Shown here: positions 27,018 to 38,800 of the stretch, one piece after another
Layout: the number at the start of each line of letters is the position of its first letter
Position numbering within the stretch: position 1 is the first letter of the stretch
Assembly: GCA_029379385.1 (NCBI GenBank)
Contig: CM055611.1
Coordinates: forward strand, 15,012,062-15,076,061
Direction: 5' to 3'
Origin: Quillaja saponaria
Taxonomy: Eukaryota; Streptophyta; Magnoliopsida; Fabales; Quillajaceae
Length of the DNA stretch: 64,000 nucleotides
Translations under genes and position numbers: made by a program
The notes under the pieces: model-generated
What the model was told of the DNA's origin: nothing
The model's database searches: none
The model's input: only the letters and a program-made list of their open reading frames with translations

Positions 27018-29237
27018 CCCATAATACCATATGGTGCATGAGTACAGTAAGAGCTATAATGGTTCAAAAGAGTCTTAAAAATAAAAAGTAAAGCATTAAA
27101 AATATATGATGAATAATTTATTGCATTAATTAAAATGCAATAAATACTATACTTATACTTTGAGTCACTACATAATTAACTACTAACTAGTATCAAACCT
27201 GTGTTATGCGAGAAGAACTACATAGTGATTTCGCCACTAGATATTTAGATTGAGCTAATATACACATGCCATGTGATTATAAAAAATGACACATAATCAG
27301 TCTAATCGCTCGGCTAATCAAACTAAAGTTAAACTAACCACCCCTGCACCAACCTACAAATTATCCACATCTGAAAACCCATTCCCTCTCTCTCTCTCCT
27401 TCTCCATGTTCTTCTCTCTCTCTTTCCTCGCCTAAGTAAACCTACTCCTCTACCACCTTCCTCACAAAAGTAGCAGTACCATATGAACTTCTAAAAGATC
27501 AATTTTTCTGGGCATAGGCTAAACTAAACAGGGCATAGGACTAAAACAATCTCCATTACTGTAAATTTCAAAGGTTTAGCGTTTTGGGTAGTGCTTTGTA
27601 ACACCCAAGGCCAAAACAGATCCACAATTCTAGTTCTAGATCCAAAAACCTAAACCATTGATTTACAAAAAAATTAAAGTAAATTAATCAAATTTTAAAA
27701 TAAATTAACAACTATCCCACAAAAATCCCCAAAATTATACATTTGTTCATCAAAATTAAAAACACTAGAAAATAGCTTCTAATAATTTTTTCACAAATTG
27801 ATACTAAATTACAGATTTGAATGGAATTATGAATTTTCGGTTGACAAAATTGAGAGAAAGGGGATGGTGGGGGTAGGGTAAAGTTGAGTTAACTCATTAT
27901 TGATGGATTGTTGAGATGACTTATTTAAGTACATGACAATTATTTATTGGCTTATTACAAGAATAATGTGGTGGATTCACTTTAATCTATGTAAGTTTTT
28001 TGTGAAATGGAGCATCTAGAACTCCTATTTCAGGAAGGACGTTAATTTCATAATCAATTTAAAGAAACCTAAGATGTAGGAATTGGGGCTTCCATGAATT
28101 TTTTTACCTCATTCTTGTTGGTCGCATGAGTATAGTTCGTTAATTCGGATAGTAGGTGACGTTGATGATATTATTGAAACAAACTTAAAACTTTAAAAAA
28201 TAGCATTTTAATATTTAAGGATGGAATAAAAATCAAACTACAAGTAGTTTGTTGATGTGTCATTCTAGTAATGGAACAAATTTTTTTGGCTTGTCATGTT
28301 TTATTTTACAACTAGTCACTTCCTCTATTAATTGTCCCTGATTTACGGGTTGATGTGTTTCTTTTTTCAGTAAAGGCCTCATTCCAATAATGAACTCTTA
28401 ACATTGTTGGTCTCCATATATAATTGCATCCTTCATATCCCAAATTTAAAATAATTATATCAATAACATTGATAATTCAATGAGTACAGAATTTATAGAT
28501 TACCTTATTTTTTTATCCTAGATATTTAAATTACGTTGATAAAATTATAATTACAGATGTTTCTACTTATAGTACGACTTGAGTTTTCTCATATATGTAT
28601 GTTGTTCTATAGTTTTTCTAAGTAAATATGTTTATTTATTTCTACATATTCTTGCTCACTTTTATTGCCATTCATATTGATGATTAATTCATGTTAGATG
28701 AAGAAAAATATTCCAAGCAAATTGTGACAAAATTATTGTTGATTATGTTAAACATACAGACATAAAAAAAAAATAAAAAAAAAATCAAGTTGAAAAATTT
28801 AAGAGCATGAGCTATTGATAGATAAAAATAGTTAAGCACAATGAAAAAAAATAAAAATAAAAGATATAAACGAAAAAATAATGATAACTACATAGAGAAT
28901 AAATATTTAAAATATGAATCTTAGATGCATATTAATAAAAAAAGAACTATATAAAATAAGTTAAATTATATTTTTTATCCTTGTTGTTTGATTCCGAATT
29001 CACTTTTGTTCAATTTTTCAATTTATTATAATTACATTTATTTAATTAGTTAAAAGTTTCAATGGTCCAATGACACTAATTCTCCTTACATATTTAGAAA
29101 ATTTAAGAATCGACTTTTTTAGAAGTTATATATGAAAAAATATAAACCACACCATTAAATCTAAAATTTAGAAGTTATTTAAAAAATAACTCAGTTATTA
29201 AAACATATATAAAAAAGTGTAGAATCCTAAATTATGG
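27018..29237. other. Intergenic, no gene seen
   Basis: A CT-rich microsatellite lies at about 27385-27425. The rest is AT-rich with no long frame or recognised domain. Confidence 0.5.
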
Positions 29238-29899
29238 CAACAATGCTACATACACACAACATCCTTACACTACCTCCTCATACAATATGCCACATCAGCT
29301 TTTTAAACTTGTATCCAAACATACCAAAATCCTTTTTTTCCATGTCAGCCACAATTCTTTTTTTTTTTTTTTTTTTCCCTAATTTCTCTGTCAATGGCCA
29401 CCACCCAAACTATGTTGCCAACCCCCTATTATAAGATAATAAAATCCTTAGTATTTTTAAGTTTTCGTTTATTGCATAAATTGGGGATTTATTGTCAACT
29501 GATTGTGGGGTCTAATTTAATATTTCTATACAGTTATGTGGGTAGATTTATGGCTGATAATATAGCTATGTTGGTTAGTTGGTTTTTTTTATGATTCCTT
29601 ATTTCTTTGCTTTTGATTTTGAAGGATGAGTTCGTTATTAAGTTTGAAAGTATAGAAATAAGAAAGAGAATATGGTTCTTTGGAGCTGTGCAATGTTTGC
29701 TGTGATTTAACATATTCATTAGAAAAAAATTCTAAGATTTTCAGCTCATATAAATATATATTAATATTTCAACTTCTTAGGATAGAAGTAGTCTTCTTTG
29801 AATTTCATTTGGTGTTTTGCTTTAGTAATTTTGAAATAGTTTTCTTTAATTAATACATGGAGAAAGCCTTTCGGCATCAGCTTATATATCAACTTTGTT

Positions 29900-30228
29900 T
29901 TGTTTGTCCTGATAAATCTCCTAAGAAAGCTTCTGAATTTATGTTAGGTTTGAAACTTTAAAGATGTGCTTAAAGGTGCCAGGCTTATCATTATTATTTT
30001 CTAATCTAGTGCTTGCTTTAAGTGAAGATCAGCAATAAGACATCTTTGAGGAAACATGCCCGTAATATTTTCATGGATAAAGCATTAGTCTCCACAAGCC
30101 TACCCCATAGGAGACATAGTAATTGATTCTTTCCATCAGTATTCAGGTGTTAAATGGCTATGGGTTGTTGAAGCTGGAGGATGCTCAGTGGCTTCTAATT
30201 CAAAAGGCTGAAGAAGAGAAGCTCCTGC
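29900..30228 (+). pseudogene. Decayed fragment of an SPT6-like transcription elongation factor gene
   Basis: SPT6 is a histone chaperone that travels with RNA polymerase II. Pieces of its central helical region are readable in shifting frames: DKSPKKASEF, DVLKGARL, LRKHARNIFMDKALVSTS, GDIVIDSFHQYSGVKWL and DAQWLLIQKAEEEKLL, in the order of plant SPT6 proteins as I know them. At least two frame changes and an in-frame stop (TGA after YPY) show it is not functional. The rest of the ~1600-residue protein is absent. It sits inside the inverted-repeat-bounded interval, which suggests transposon capture. Identification rests on motif recall, not on an alignment. Confidence 0.6.
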
Positions 30229-31895
30229 CTGATAGTATATATCCTTACTGAGTTGAAAAGTGTTTGCACTGATGTTTATTTTTCTTGTGGTCACTTTGCC
30301 TGAAAAATATGTTTTGGCAGGAAAGTTTCTCTTTTTAGATTGGAAACCTTTGCAGTGCCATTGTATTTAATACCAATTGGTTATTCTGTTGTTTCAACGT
30401 ACAAGACAATTGATTTACAAAATTGTAATATAGAAGGCATTACTATTTCTAGATTTCTTTTGGCATATGCTTTGATCTTGTTCAAGATTTCCTCAAGTTT
30501 CTAGCATATCCCAAATGTGGAATGACTTAACAACATTTATAGAACATTAAGGGGAATTAATTTGACTTTTCATATATTTTTTTTCTTTTCAAATTACATT
30601 TTCCTTCATTTCTTATATGATGGAAAATACAGAACAATAATGATTATAACATAAGAAGAACTTGCAATACCATAAAAGTAGAGAAATAACATTGACTTAA
30701 AAGTAGAAATTTGGCTCTCAGTGGGGATGATGTATTTCTCCATTAATATCCTTCTCATATGATGAAAGATTGAAAAGTGTGAAACATCAAATCCCACTCC
30801 TAATTTTAATTTTTTTGGTCCCATGGAATTCATCATTTACTCTTTCATATAGTTGATTGATTGATTGATAAGTTGTTATTCTATTATTATATTACTAGCA
30901 TGATGTTTAATTTTTTGTTATAAGTTACTAGGACGAGGATGCTTGGATAATAGACATAGAGTTGAAAGCATGACTTTACATCACATATGTTTGAAAAGAA
31001 CAATGTAAATAAAGAGATGCTTGGATGATAGAAAGTTAAAGACATGATATTTTGCTTTTTAAGAAACGAAATTCCTCATATCCTCATATCCTCATATGGG
31101 ATCATGGTGGTGATATGAATCTTACAGTTAAATTACTTGTATCACAAAAAGTTTTCTTGTATTATATCTTTGATGTTCAACATGTGCTCCTACCTACTCT
31201 TATTTCATGTACTTGTCCAAGAAGTTTAAGCTTAGTTGAAAAATTGCACATAATTATATAATTTATTAACAGTAGCACTACTTATGCAAGAGAATTGAAT
31301 AAAAAATCAAAGATTAAAAGAAGGTTAAAGAAGAGAAAAGATAAGAGTTAGTGTACACCACATGTTCTAATTAAGGTGGTTGATATTTTTATAGTCTTAG
31401 AAATTTCTGTTTGAACTATGGAACCAAAACCAACAAAACTTGGTTCCTATCATCAGCCACCTTTATTTATGAGCTAGCAAAGGAGCCTCAAAAGCAACAT
31501 TAACCTCTACTATTCTAAATACAATCCATACAAGAAAATAAAAATAAAATACTGTAGAATGTCAAAAATTATTTATATTGAAAAACAAAAGCCGTGTGAC
31601 ATAGTCTGAATTAAGAAAAACCAAATGTAAGCCTTTACTTGGCTATAAAAACATATATTCATAAAGCTCTTTGCGTCTCCATGAAACAAGTCTTTGTAGT
31701 CCACTTCTAGTTGACACATCACATATAGCTTCTTTTTTTACGGTATGTTGTCATGTTCATGGACATGTCTTTCATCAGTCCATAAAGTCGCTTCAACATT
31801 GATTAATTAATTAGAGTACCTATTTGATCATAAAATAATTAGAAATTATGTTATAGAATACCAAATATTATACAATAAAAATTCATACATGTCAG
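30229..31895. other. Interior of the inverted-repeat interval, no gene
   Basis: AT-rich. It may include SPT6-derived intron sequence just after 30229, but no further exon was recognised. Confidence 0.45.
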
Positions 31896-34209
31896 CTAAA
31901 ATAATGTAAAGTAAGAGACTAACGATAATAAATATATATGGTTGCTAAACTCAAAACTTGCCATTTTTGAAATTATTTTGTTAGTAGCATTATGCCTAAC
32001 AGATTCATTATTCATTTTCTTCTTTATTCGGCTCACAATAGTCTCACCAATTGATTTCCTTCTTTTAACGGGTGGGTGACCCTTACGACAAATACTTACA
32101 GGACTAAGCACTTTACAATTAGGATTGATTGAAATCCTATTATATTCGGATATTGTTGAACATGCAATTGACTTTTGGTTATACCCATCATTAGAACAAT
32201 GTTGTAAAATACTTTTCTTCAATTCTTCTATAACTTCAAGCACAATATGAAACTCTTCTTCATGTTTCGCAGCAACTTCAGCAACATCATGAAACAATTT
32301 GCATAACTTGTCAAATTTTTCCATTTATGGTTTGGTTTTTGTATCATCATAACTACTCTTAACATAAGTGTGTTTACGCTTTACATCCTTCCTCCACCTA
32401 TCTAGGATGTACTTTGAAGGAATCTCTCTTACTTTTTCCAGGTTAAATGTATACAATGGATGTCTACATAAAATCCCTTTAAACTCAAACAACCGACATG
32501 TGCAAATAACATCTCTTTCCATTTTATTGAGCTTAACTTCAAATTCCAAATCTTTCAACATATATCCTGTAGAAACAACATCATGAACATGATATGTAGA
32601 AAATGAACCTTCATCATGAACATATCTAACACAACAGTTTATTAGTCCCTTAAATTGATCTTGGACCTCCAAAAATTTAGCATGGGTGTATACACTTTGA
32701 AATTGTTTCTCAATTGGAGATAGAGAGACACATGGAATAATTGTAGAAAATGATTTAAAATCTGCTAAAGTTTCCTTTTCAACCTTGTCACGTAAAGCAT
32801 TATCATATTGGTCAACAAAGTCCTTCAATTTTGTAGTAGAATTCACATAACCATTAAAGAAAGCATTCATGCTTTCACTGAGCTGTGTAGTTGACATTCT
32901 AGCCCAAAAGTATTGTTTCACATATGCCGGTGCTCAACGATGTCGCTCATCATACAAGTTTCCTAACCATTCATTTTTTTCTAGATCATATCTCTTAATC
33001 ATAGCAATCCATAACTCCTCAAATTCCACATTTGTCACAGTATCATACACAATACCTTGCAAACATGCTTTGATGTTTTTTAATTTTATATTTCCCAATC
33101 TTCTCAGGAATTTTTTTCATTATATGCCACAAACACCACCTATGTCGAGCTTCAGGGAAACTTTCTCAATTGCCCTTTGCATAGCTTTACATTGGTCAGT
33201 AATAATTGCTTTTGGTAGAACACCAGACATGCATTGTAACCATGCCTCTAATAGCCACACGAAAGATTCTGTATTCTCACTTGACAACAAACCACAACCT
33301 AATAGTATAGATTGTCCATGATGATTAACTCTAACAATTGGAACAAAAGGCATATCATATTTATTAATAAGATATGTTGTGTCAAATGTGATTACCTCCC
33401 CAAATGATTCATCTAATGCCCTGCTTCTTGCATCCGCCTAAAATACATTCCTCACACTAATATCCTTATCCAAATCCATTAAGTAATAGAAGTTTGAATT
33501 TTTATCTTGCATTCTAGCAAAATATTTTCGAAGGGCTTCACCATCACCTTCTTGAAGTTTGAGTTTTCTTTCTTTCTCAATGTAGTTTCGGCAATCTTTT
33601 TCAGTGTAATTCAAATTTTCAAATCCACCAGCTTCAATTACAAGAGAATTTTTGTTCAACCTTACACCAGATCGATCATTTATTTGAAGAACTCTCTTTG
33701 CATGTGCATTCAGTTGTTTGTGACTTCTAAAAAGTCGTGCTTTATGTGGACTCACATTATGGTTATGGTCGAGCGAAACAGTAAGCAGTTTAAACTTTCC
33801 ATTTGGAAATAAAGATGCACTAATATGAGCTGGATAAAGCAGTTTTCCAGTCGGCTTTGGGTTTATATTGGACTGTGAATTACTAATTCTATTTGTTCCC
33901 TCCCTAGACATGCCAGCCTAATGTACTCGTAAACATGAGTAACTTTATTCTTTATGGAATTTCTTGTCATTACACCAAACCCTTCTTGCCGTCCATAACT
34001 CTTGTAGTAATCTTTAACAGCATGAATTGATATAAATTCCATCCATTTCACTGGAGTTTGTGAATCAATTCACAATTATTGTCTATACTTCCTTCGTTGT
34101 CATCACCAACCTCAATAGGATCATCATCATTGTTCATGGAATTCTCATTTTGCCTGTCATCTATTGCTTTATCATTATGTTGAGCAATTTGGACATTTTC
34201 ATCTTCCAT
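31896..34209 (-). pseudogene. FAR1/FRS-type Mutator-like transposase, broken
   Basis: FAR1-family proteins derive from Mutator transposases; some serve as light-signalling factors, others remain transposases. Visible in order from ATG at 34209: an acidic leader, the FAR1 DNA-binding region (about 34060-33780, to SLDHNHNVSPHKARLF), the conserved LNKNSLVIEAGGFENL block, MULE catalytic FDTTY (near 33380) and IITDQ (near 33200), and a SWIM zinc finger CTC-x8-CRH (near 32500-32460). Lesions: a frame change near 34060; Trp to TAG at 33440-33438; a one-base loss near 33165 before the RHRWCLWH-like motif; Trp to TGA at 32936-32934; and TAA at about 32325. The coding frame otherwise continues, so it died fairly recently. 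It lies inside the 29238-35611 inverted repeats, as expected for the element's own transposase. Confidence 0.88.
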
Positions 34210-35465
34210 TTTTCTGCGTCATAAAAAATGTAATTAACCAATATTAGCACACAATACACACACACACATATATATATATATTAAAAAATTGTCAATGAGC
34301 AAAATCATCTTCAATTGAATAAAAAAAAACATATTAATGTATTTGAAAATTCTATTTATCTTAGAATTGAATTAGTAGAACCAATTGCCGATAAAAGAGA
34401 TAAAATAAAGATTAATTTGATAATATAGACTATTTTTTTTCTTCTTTTTCAAGTAGCGTTGATTAGTTTAGCAACAAAAAAATTAAAAAATGCTTTGATT
34501 AGAATAGTAGTGCCCAATTTTCAACAAAACCCTCATAGATAAAAAAAAAATACATAATAGTCTGAGTTAAAATAAATTAAGAAAATATTTTATGAACAAC
34601 AATCAAATATACATTGAATTAAGATCCTGTTGTCAGGTTGTGGAAAATGTTTTCTACATAGTGCCAGAACAAATGGAAGGGAGACTAATAGTGTACAACA
34701 AATGTAAATAGTAATTTTTGGTTATACATGATATAGATAAACCTATTGCACTGTACATATTTTGATGACAAAAAAGAATAAACAACAATAGCATCTCGGT
34801 AGCTAAGTGAAATTGCTAGTTGCTATAGAATTGACAACTTTCCTACCTTCTTACCAAATTTTTAATTTTTGATAAGCCCAACTCCTAAGAGAATTATATT
34901 ACTAAACTTGGAGACTCTGAATCAAGTCCTCATATAAGCTTAAAATATGAATGAGTGCAAAGTAGCAATCCCCTACAAACCCAATTTCAATTAAGCACTT
35001 CAAAGCATTGGAAAAAAAAAAACTTTATTGAAATAGCTCCTTTGCGTGGTTATTTTGGTGTATCAAAACATTAAGTCATTTATAAATTATCCCAAAGAGG
35101 GAGAATCTAATATGCAAATCCAATCAGAAAAACGACATAGTTTGTTATGTTTAGATATGCTGATATTGATTTATAAACGGAGGGAAGTAGAATTCTCCTA
35201 TTACCCTTTATTTTCCTTTCTGTTTCCTTCAATTTATATACCATAAGCCCTCCATTCTCAACAATTTTAGTATCTTTTATGCATATTGGGCTCGGGGATT
35301 GATGACTAAATAGAAATTAAGTTATTACCTAAAGAAGATTACAATAAAAGTTGAATTCGTGGAGAATGAAGGTTTAAGATTTATTGTCCAAATAGCCTCC
35401 TGAGAGAGAAAAGCAAAAGCTGGCCAAGAGCTTAACACACCGTAGTGAGAAAAAAAAAGAAGAAC
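34210..35465. other. Interior of the inverted-repeat interval, transposase 5' side
   Basis: AT-rich leader side of the broken transposase with a (CA)n(TA)n microsatellite at about 34254-34281. No other coding sequence is seen. Confidence 0.45.
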
Positions 35466-35890
35466 GGAAAAATTAGAAAAAAAAAAAAAAGTAATTGTGG
35501 CTGACGAGTAGAAAAGGAATTTTGAGATGTTTGGATTTAAGTTTAAAAAGTTGATGTGACATATAGTGTGAGGAGGTAACTTGAGGATGTTGTGTGTATG
35601 TAGCATTGTTGTTCCAAAAGCTAGTGGATTCATTTTAATTGGCAATTTGGCATATCCGTATCCATCTGAGTCTACGAAGAAGGGTAGTTGACTAGTTGTC
35701 GGCTGCCCCACATATTACCAAACACATCCGTCTATCTGCCTGCCTCCCTCTCGCTTCCATGTGTTCCAGTTGGCTGATGCCCAGTCGAGCACGTGAAACG
35801 CAAGATAGTACAGTGGGCAACCTTAAATTCACTCGGTGGAACCAAAACCTTGCTATCTACCTAAATTGTTGTAAAACCTTGGTAGCATCA

Positions 35891-38800
35891 ATGGCTAATG
35901 TACCACTGCTTTCCTTCTTCATTTTCAGTACACTCATACTTATCCCAGCAATGCACTCACTTCCTTTCGTAGTTTTCCACGGTAGTTCTTCTTCCTTCCT
36001 TTGAGTTTCTTTTGGGTTATCTTGTTTTGTATTTTATAGTATTTCTTCTTGTTAGTAATTGTCATTTACCTTTGCACTCTTCTGGACAATTGTTTCTGAA
36101 TTAGTTCTTTTTTCTTTCTGCTAAAATTGTTTCCCAGTTAGTTGACATTGAATTTGGGACATAGAATGTAGTCTTTTATGAAATGATGGAGGACACTGAC
36201 TTTCTTCTTGTTCTGTTTTATTTTTTGGGATAGAGTGTTGTATAATATTGGATTGCTGCTAATTCTCTGTTGTCAATTGCATTCTATAATTACTATTTGA
36301 ATATGCCCGCCATGCTCCTTTTTTTGGGAATTAATTTTACTCTAATTTCTTAAAATAATTTAATGGAACAAAAATTTTAGGACTGAAAGATTTAATATCT
36401 GGCTGTGTTTTATCTAAAGATGAAAGAAAAAAATGATGACTTCTTTACAATGATTTTTTTTCCTTTCCAAAACAAGACGAACAATATACCATATACTGCA
36501 TTTCTCTGCCTTCTCCTATGATATTAAGCAAACAAGTGAGACAATATTTTGCCAATGACAGTTTAGCCTAAGCTTCTCCTTCTTTAAGAATACTATGGGT
36601 AGAAATCTAGTGGGTGAATTCTTCTGTGTGACAGAAAAGATGAACACGAATTTCATTTTCCAAGACTGCATTTACTTCACAGTCCATTAGAGAAGAAACT
36701 TTAAACATTATTGCAATTAGTTTATGAAAATGCCTTTTGTTTTCTTTGACCTATGTTCTGTCTTAAGAACATTAACCCCAAAAGCTATTTGGTGAAATTT
36801 TGCATAAACCTTTTGGAAAGAAAGCAATGTTATAGGGAAGACTTGAGAAACAATTTCTTTCTATTGTTTTATATTGCCAATAATAGTTGAGAAGCTTATA
36901 CATAAAGCCGGAACATTCCAAGGGCCTTTGTTAACTATGCCTTGACATGGTCATCAATACTTCTTGCTTTCTGTTTTAAATAACAATGATCTCCGTCATA
37001 CTTCTATTTTCAGTATTTCCATCATCACGTTAATATGGATGGATTCTTAAACTTCTGAATTCCTTAAGAATTATTGTTTTTTTTTGCTTCTAGTGCACAT
37101 ATGGATTTGATTTCTGAATTTCTATATCATATTACATCCAATCAGTCTTCTGTGTATTCATTGATATTAGTATCTGCTTTTTCATATTCAGAAAGGAAAT
37201 CAGGGTTTTATTATGTCTTCCAATTATAAAGCAACGGAGACATGGAGTGGGTATTAGAAATTTGTGCTATTTTAGTTTGATGTTCCCGAGGAATGATCAC
37301 AGAAAATTTTGTTATGGTGGGGGAGGGTTTCTTTGCTGGTGAGGGTGGTCGACATGAAAATATGTAGTATTGGTGGTTGGACTACTAATGTAGTTTGGCA
37401 TTCTCATGGTATGGTTTATCCTTTTGGGATGGATTTCTTTTGTATGATTTGTCTCTCACATCATAAACAGAGTTTTAATGTTTCACGAATTGAAATTGGT
37501 GCAGTAGATTTTTTGGAAGAACTTATTTTCATCGCTTCCTTTTTGTGTCTTATGATAACTATACTTTGAGTTTCCAAATATTTGGACAACATGTGGTGAG
37601 ATGACTTACTAATAGAGTTCATTGATATTTTGGAGATAATGAACGATGGTCTGAAACTTAGGTAGTAAAGGTTTGTTCTTAGTGAGAAGCTATCTTGATG
37701 GTTTATGCAGGGTGGGATAGGCCAATTTCCTTTGAAATCTGATAAATAAGTGTAATGCTATTTTCTATTGCTAGCTTCTTGTTTTTACACTATCTAATGT
37801 CAGATTGCATACTGGATGCTGATGGTTGGAGACCGTGAAGGGTTGTTGACACTCTGGTGGCTTAGTTTGTGTAACGGCCACCTGGAGTCAGTTGGTCATA
37901 ATCATCTTCCTTTCCCTGTTTTGTTGTGGATATTATGGGTTTTTATTTTCTTCCACTTTTGTTTGAGTAGTTTTACAAAGAAATGATGCAATATCTGTCA
38001 AGAGTGTAGGGTTCCATATCTTGGAAGGCAGAGGTTGGAAATTGTTTGGTAAACTCTTCCTATTTTTTTGATGTGCAGCTTGTGTTTGACATGAATATCA
38101 AGTTGTCCTACTGGGGTAAAATCTCTTGCAGGGACTCAAGCTTAAGCTTTTGTTGATGTGTATTTGGAGCTCTGTTCATCCATTTCTTTGTTTTCACTTA
38201 CTATTTTAGATTCTTTGAGGCATAGATTTATTTCATCTTTTTGTTTTTCATTTCTCCTAGGCTCATTGTGGCTTCTTTTTGTATATGTCATATTCACTTA
38301 GGTGTTGCTTCCTTGGCATATGTTTCTGTAGATACACCTAAACAGTGTGTGTGTATGTATATGTGTGCGAGAGAGAGAGCCCGGGATCACAACTCTGATT
38401 TTCTATTTTCACAATGTGGCAGGAATTGGAGATAAATGCAAGAATAGAGGAGTCAAAAATTTTGTTACGCTTCTAAGCAAGTGGTCTGGTTCTCAAGGAT
38501 ACTGCATGTATGCTAATTCATGTTTGCATTTATCATGAGTTCATAACATATTGGAGAAAAATAACAATTTATAATTTCTCATAAGTACATAGTGTGTGCG
38601 TAATCCATAGGTCAACTACCTAGGCTACCAATATCCTCACGGGGTGGGAGATGCACGCCCTTGATTCAAATGCATGTTGTGTAGCTCTCTCTTTAAAAAT
38701 ATAATGAAATTTTGTTACGTTATATCCTTCTGAAATTTATCCATCATGATCATGAATAGTATAGCATGTTATATCATCGGGAAAAGCAAAGTCCAGATTA

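Larger units (their letters stand above)
29238..35611. mobile_element. Putative Mutator-like element bounded by ~150 bp inverted repeats
   Basis: The left arm (about 29238-29393) and the right arm (about 35466-35611) are inverted copies. Both start CAACAATGCTACATACACA, continue through matching CCTCCTCA and CAACATCC blocks, and end in a T run. The outer flanks are unrelated. Between them lie a FAR1/Mutator-type transposase relic on the minus strand and a decayed SPT6 exon fragment on the plus strand. Long inverted ends plus a MULE transposase plus a host gene fragment fit a gene-capturing Mutator-like element of about 6.4 kb. No 9-bp target duplication is visible, so the arms could instead be two separate small repeats. 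Confidence 0.5.

Noticed and set aside
29234..29434. Open frames at 29234-29434 (plus) and 35325-35711 (minus) with similar N-terminal peptides
   Set aside because: The peptide similarity comes from the inverted repeat arms themselves, with low-complexity T/A runs; no protein function is supported.
29229..35620. 9-bp target-site duplication flanking the putative Mutator-like element
   Set aside because: Left flank AAATTATGG and right flank TTCCAAAAG do not match, also when the ends are moved by a few bases.
37309..37569. Open frame of 86 codons inside thioesterase intron 1
   Set aside because: No recognised domain, no splice context; probably chance.
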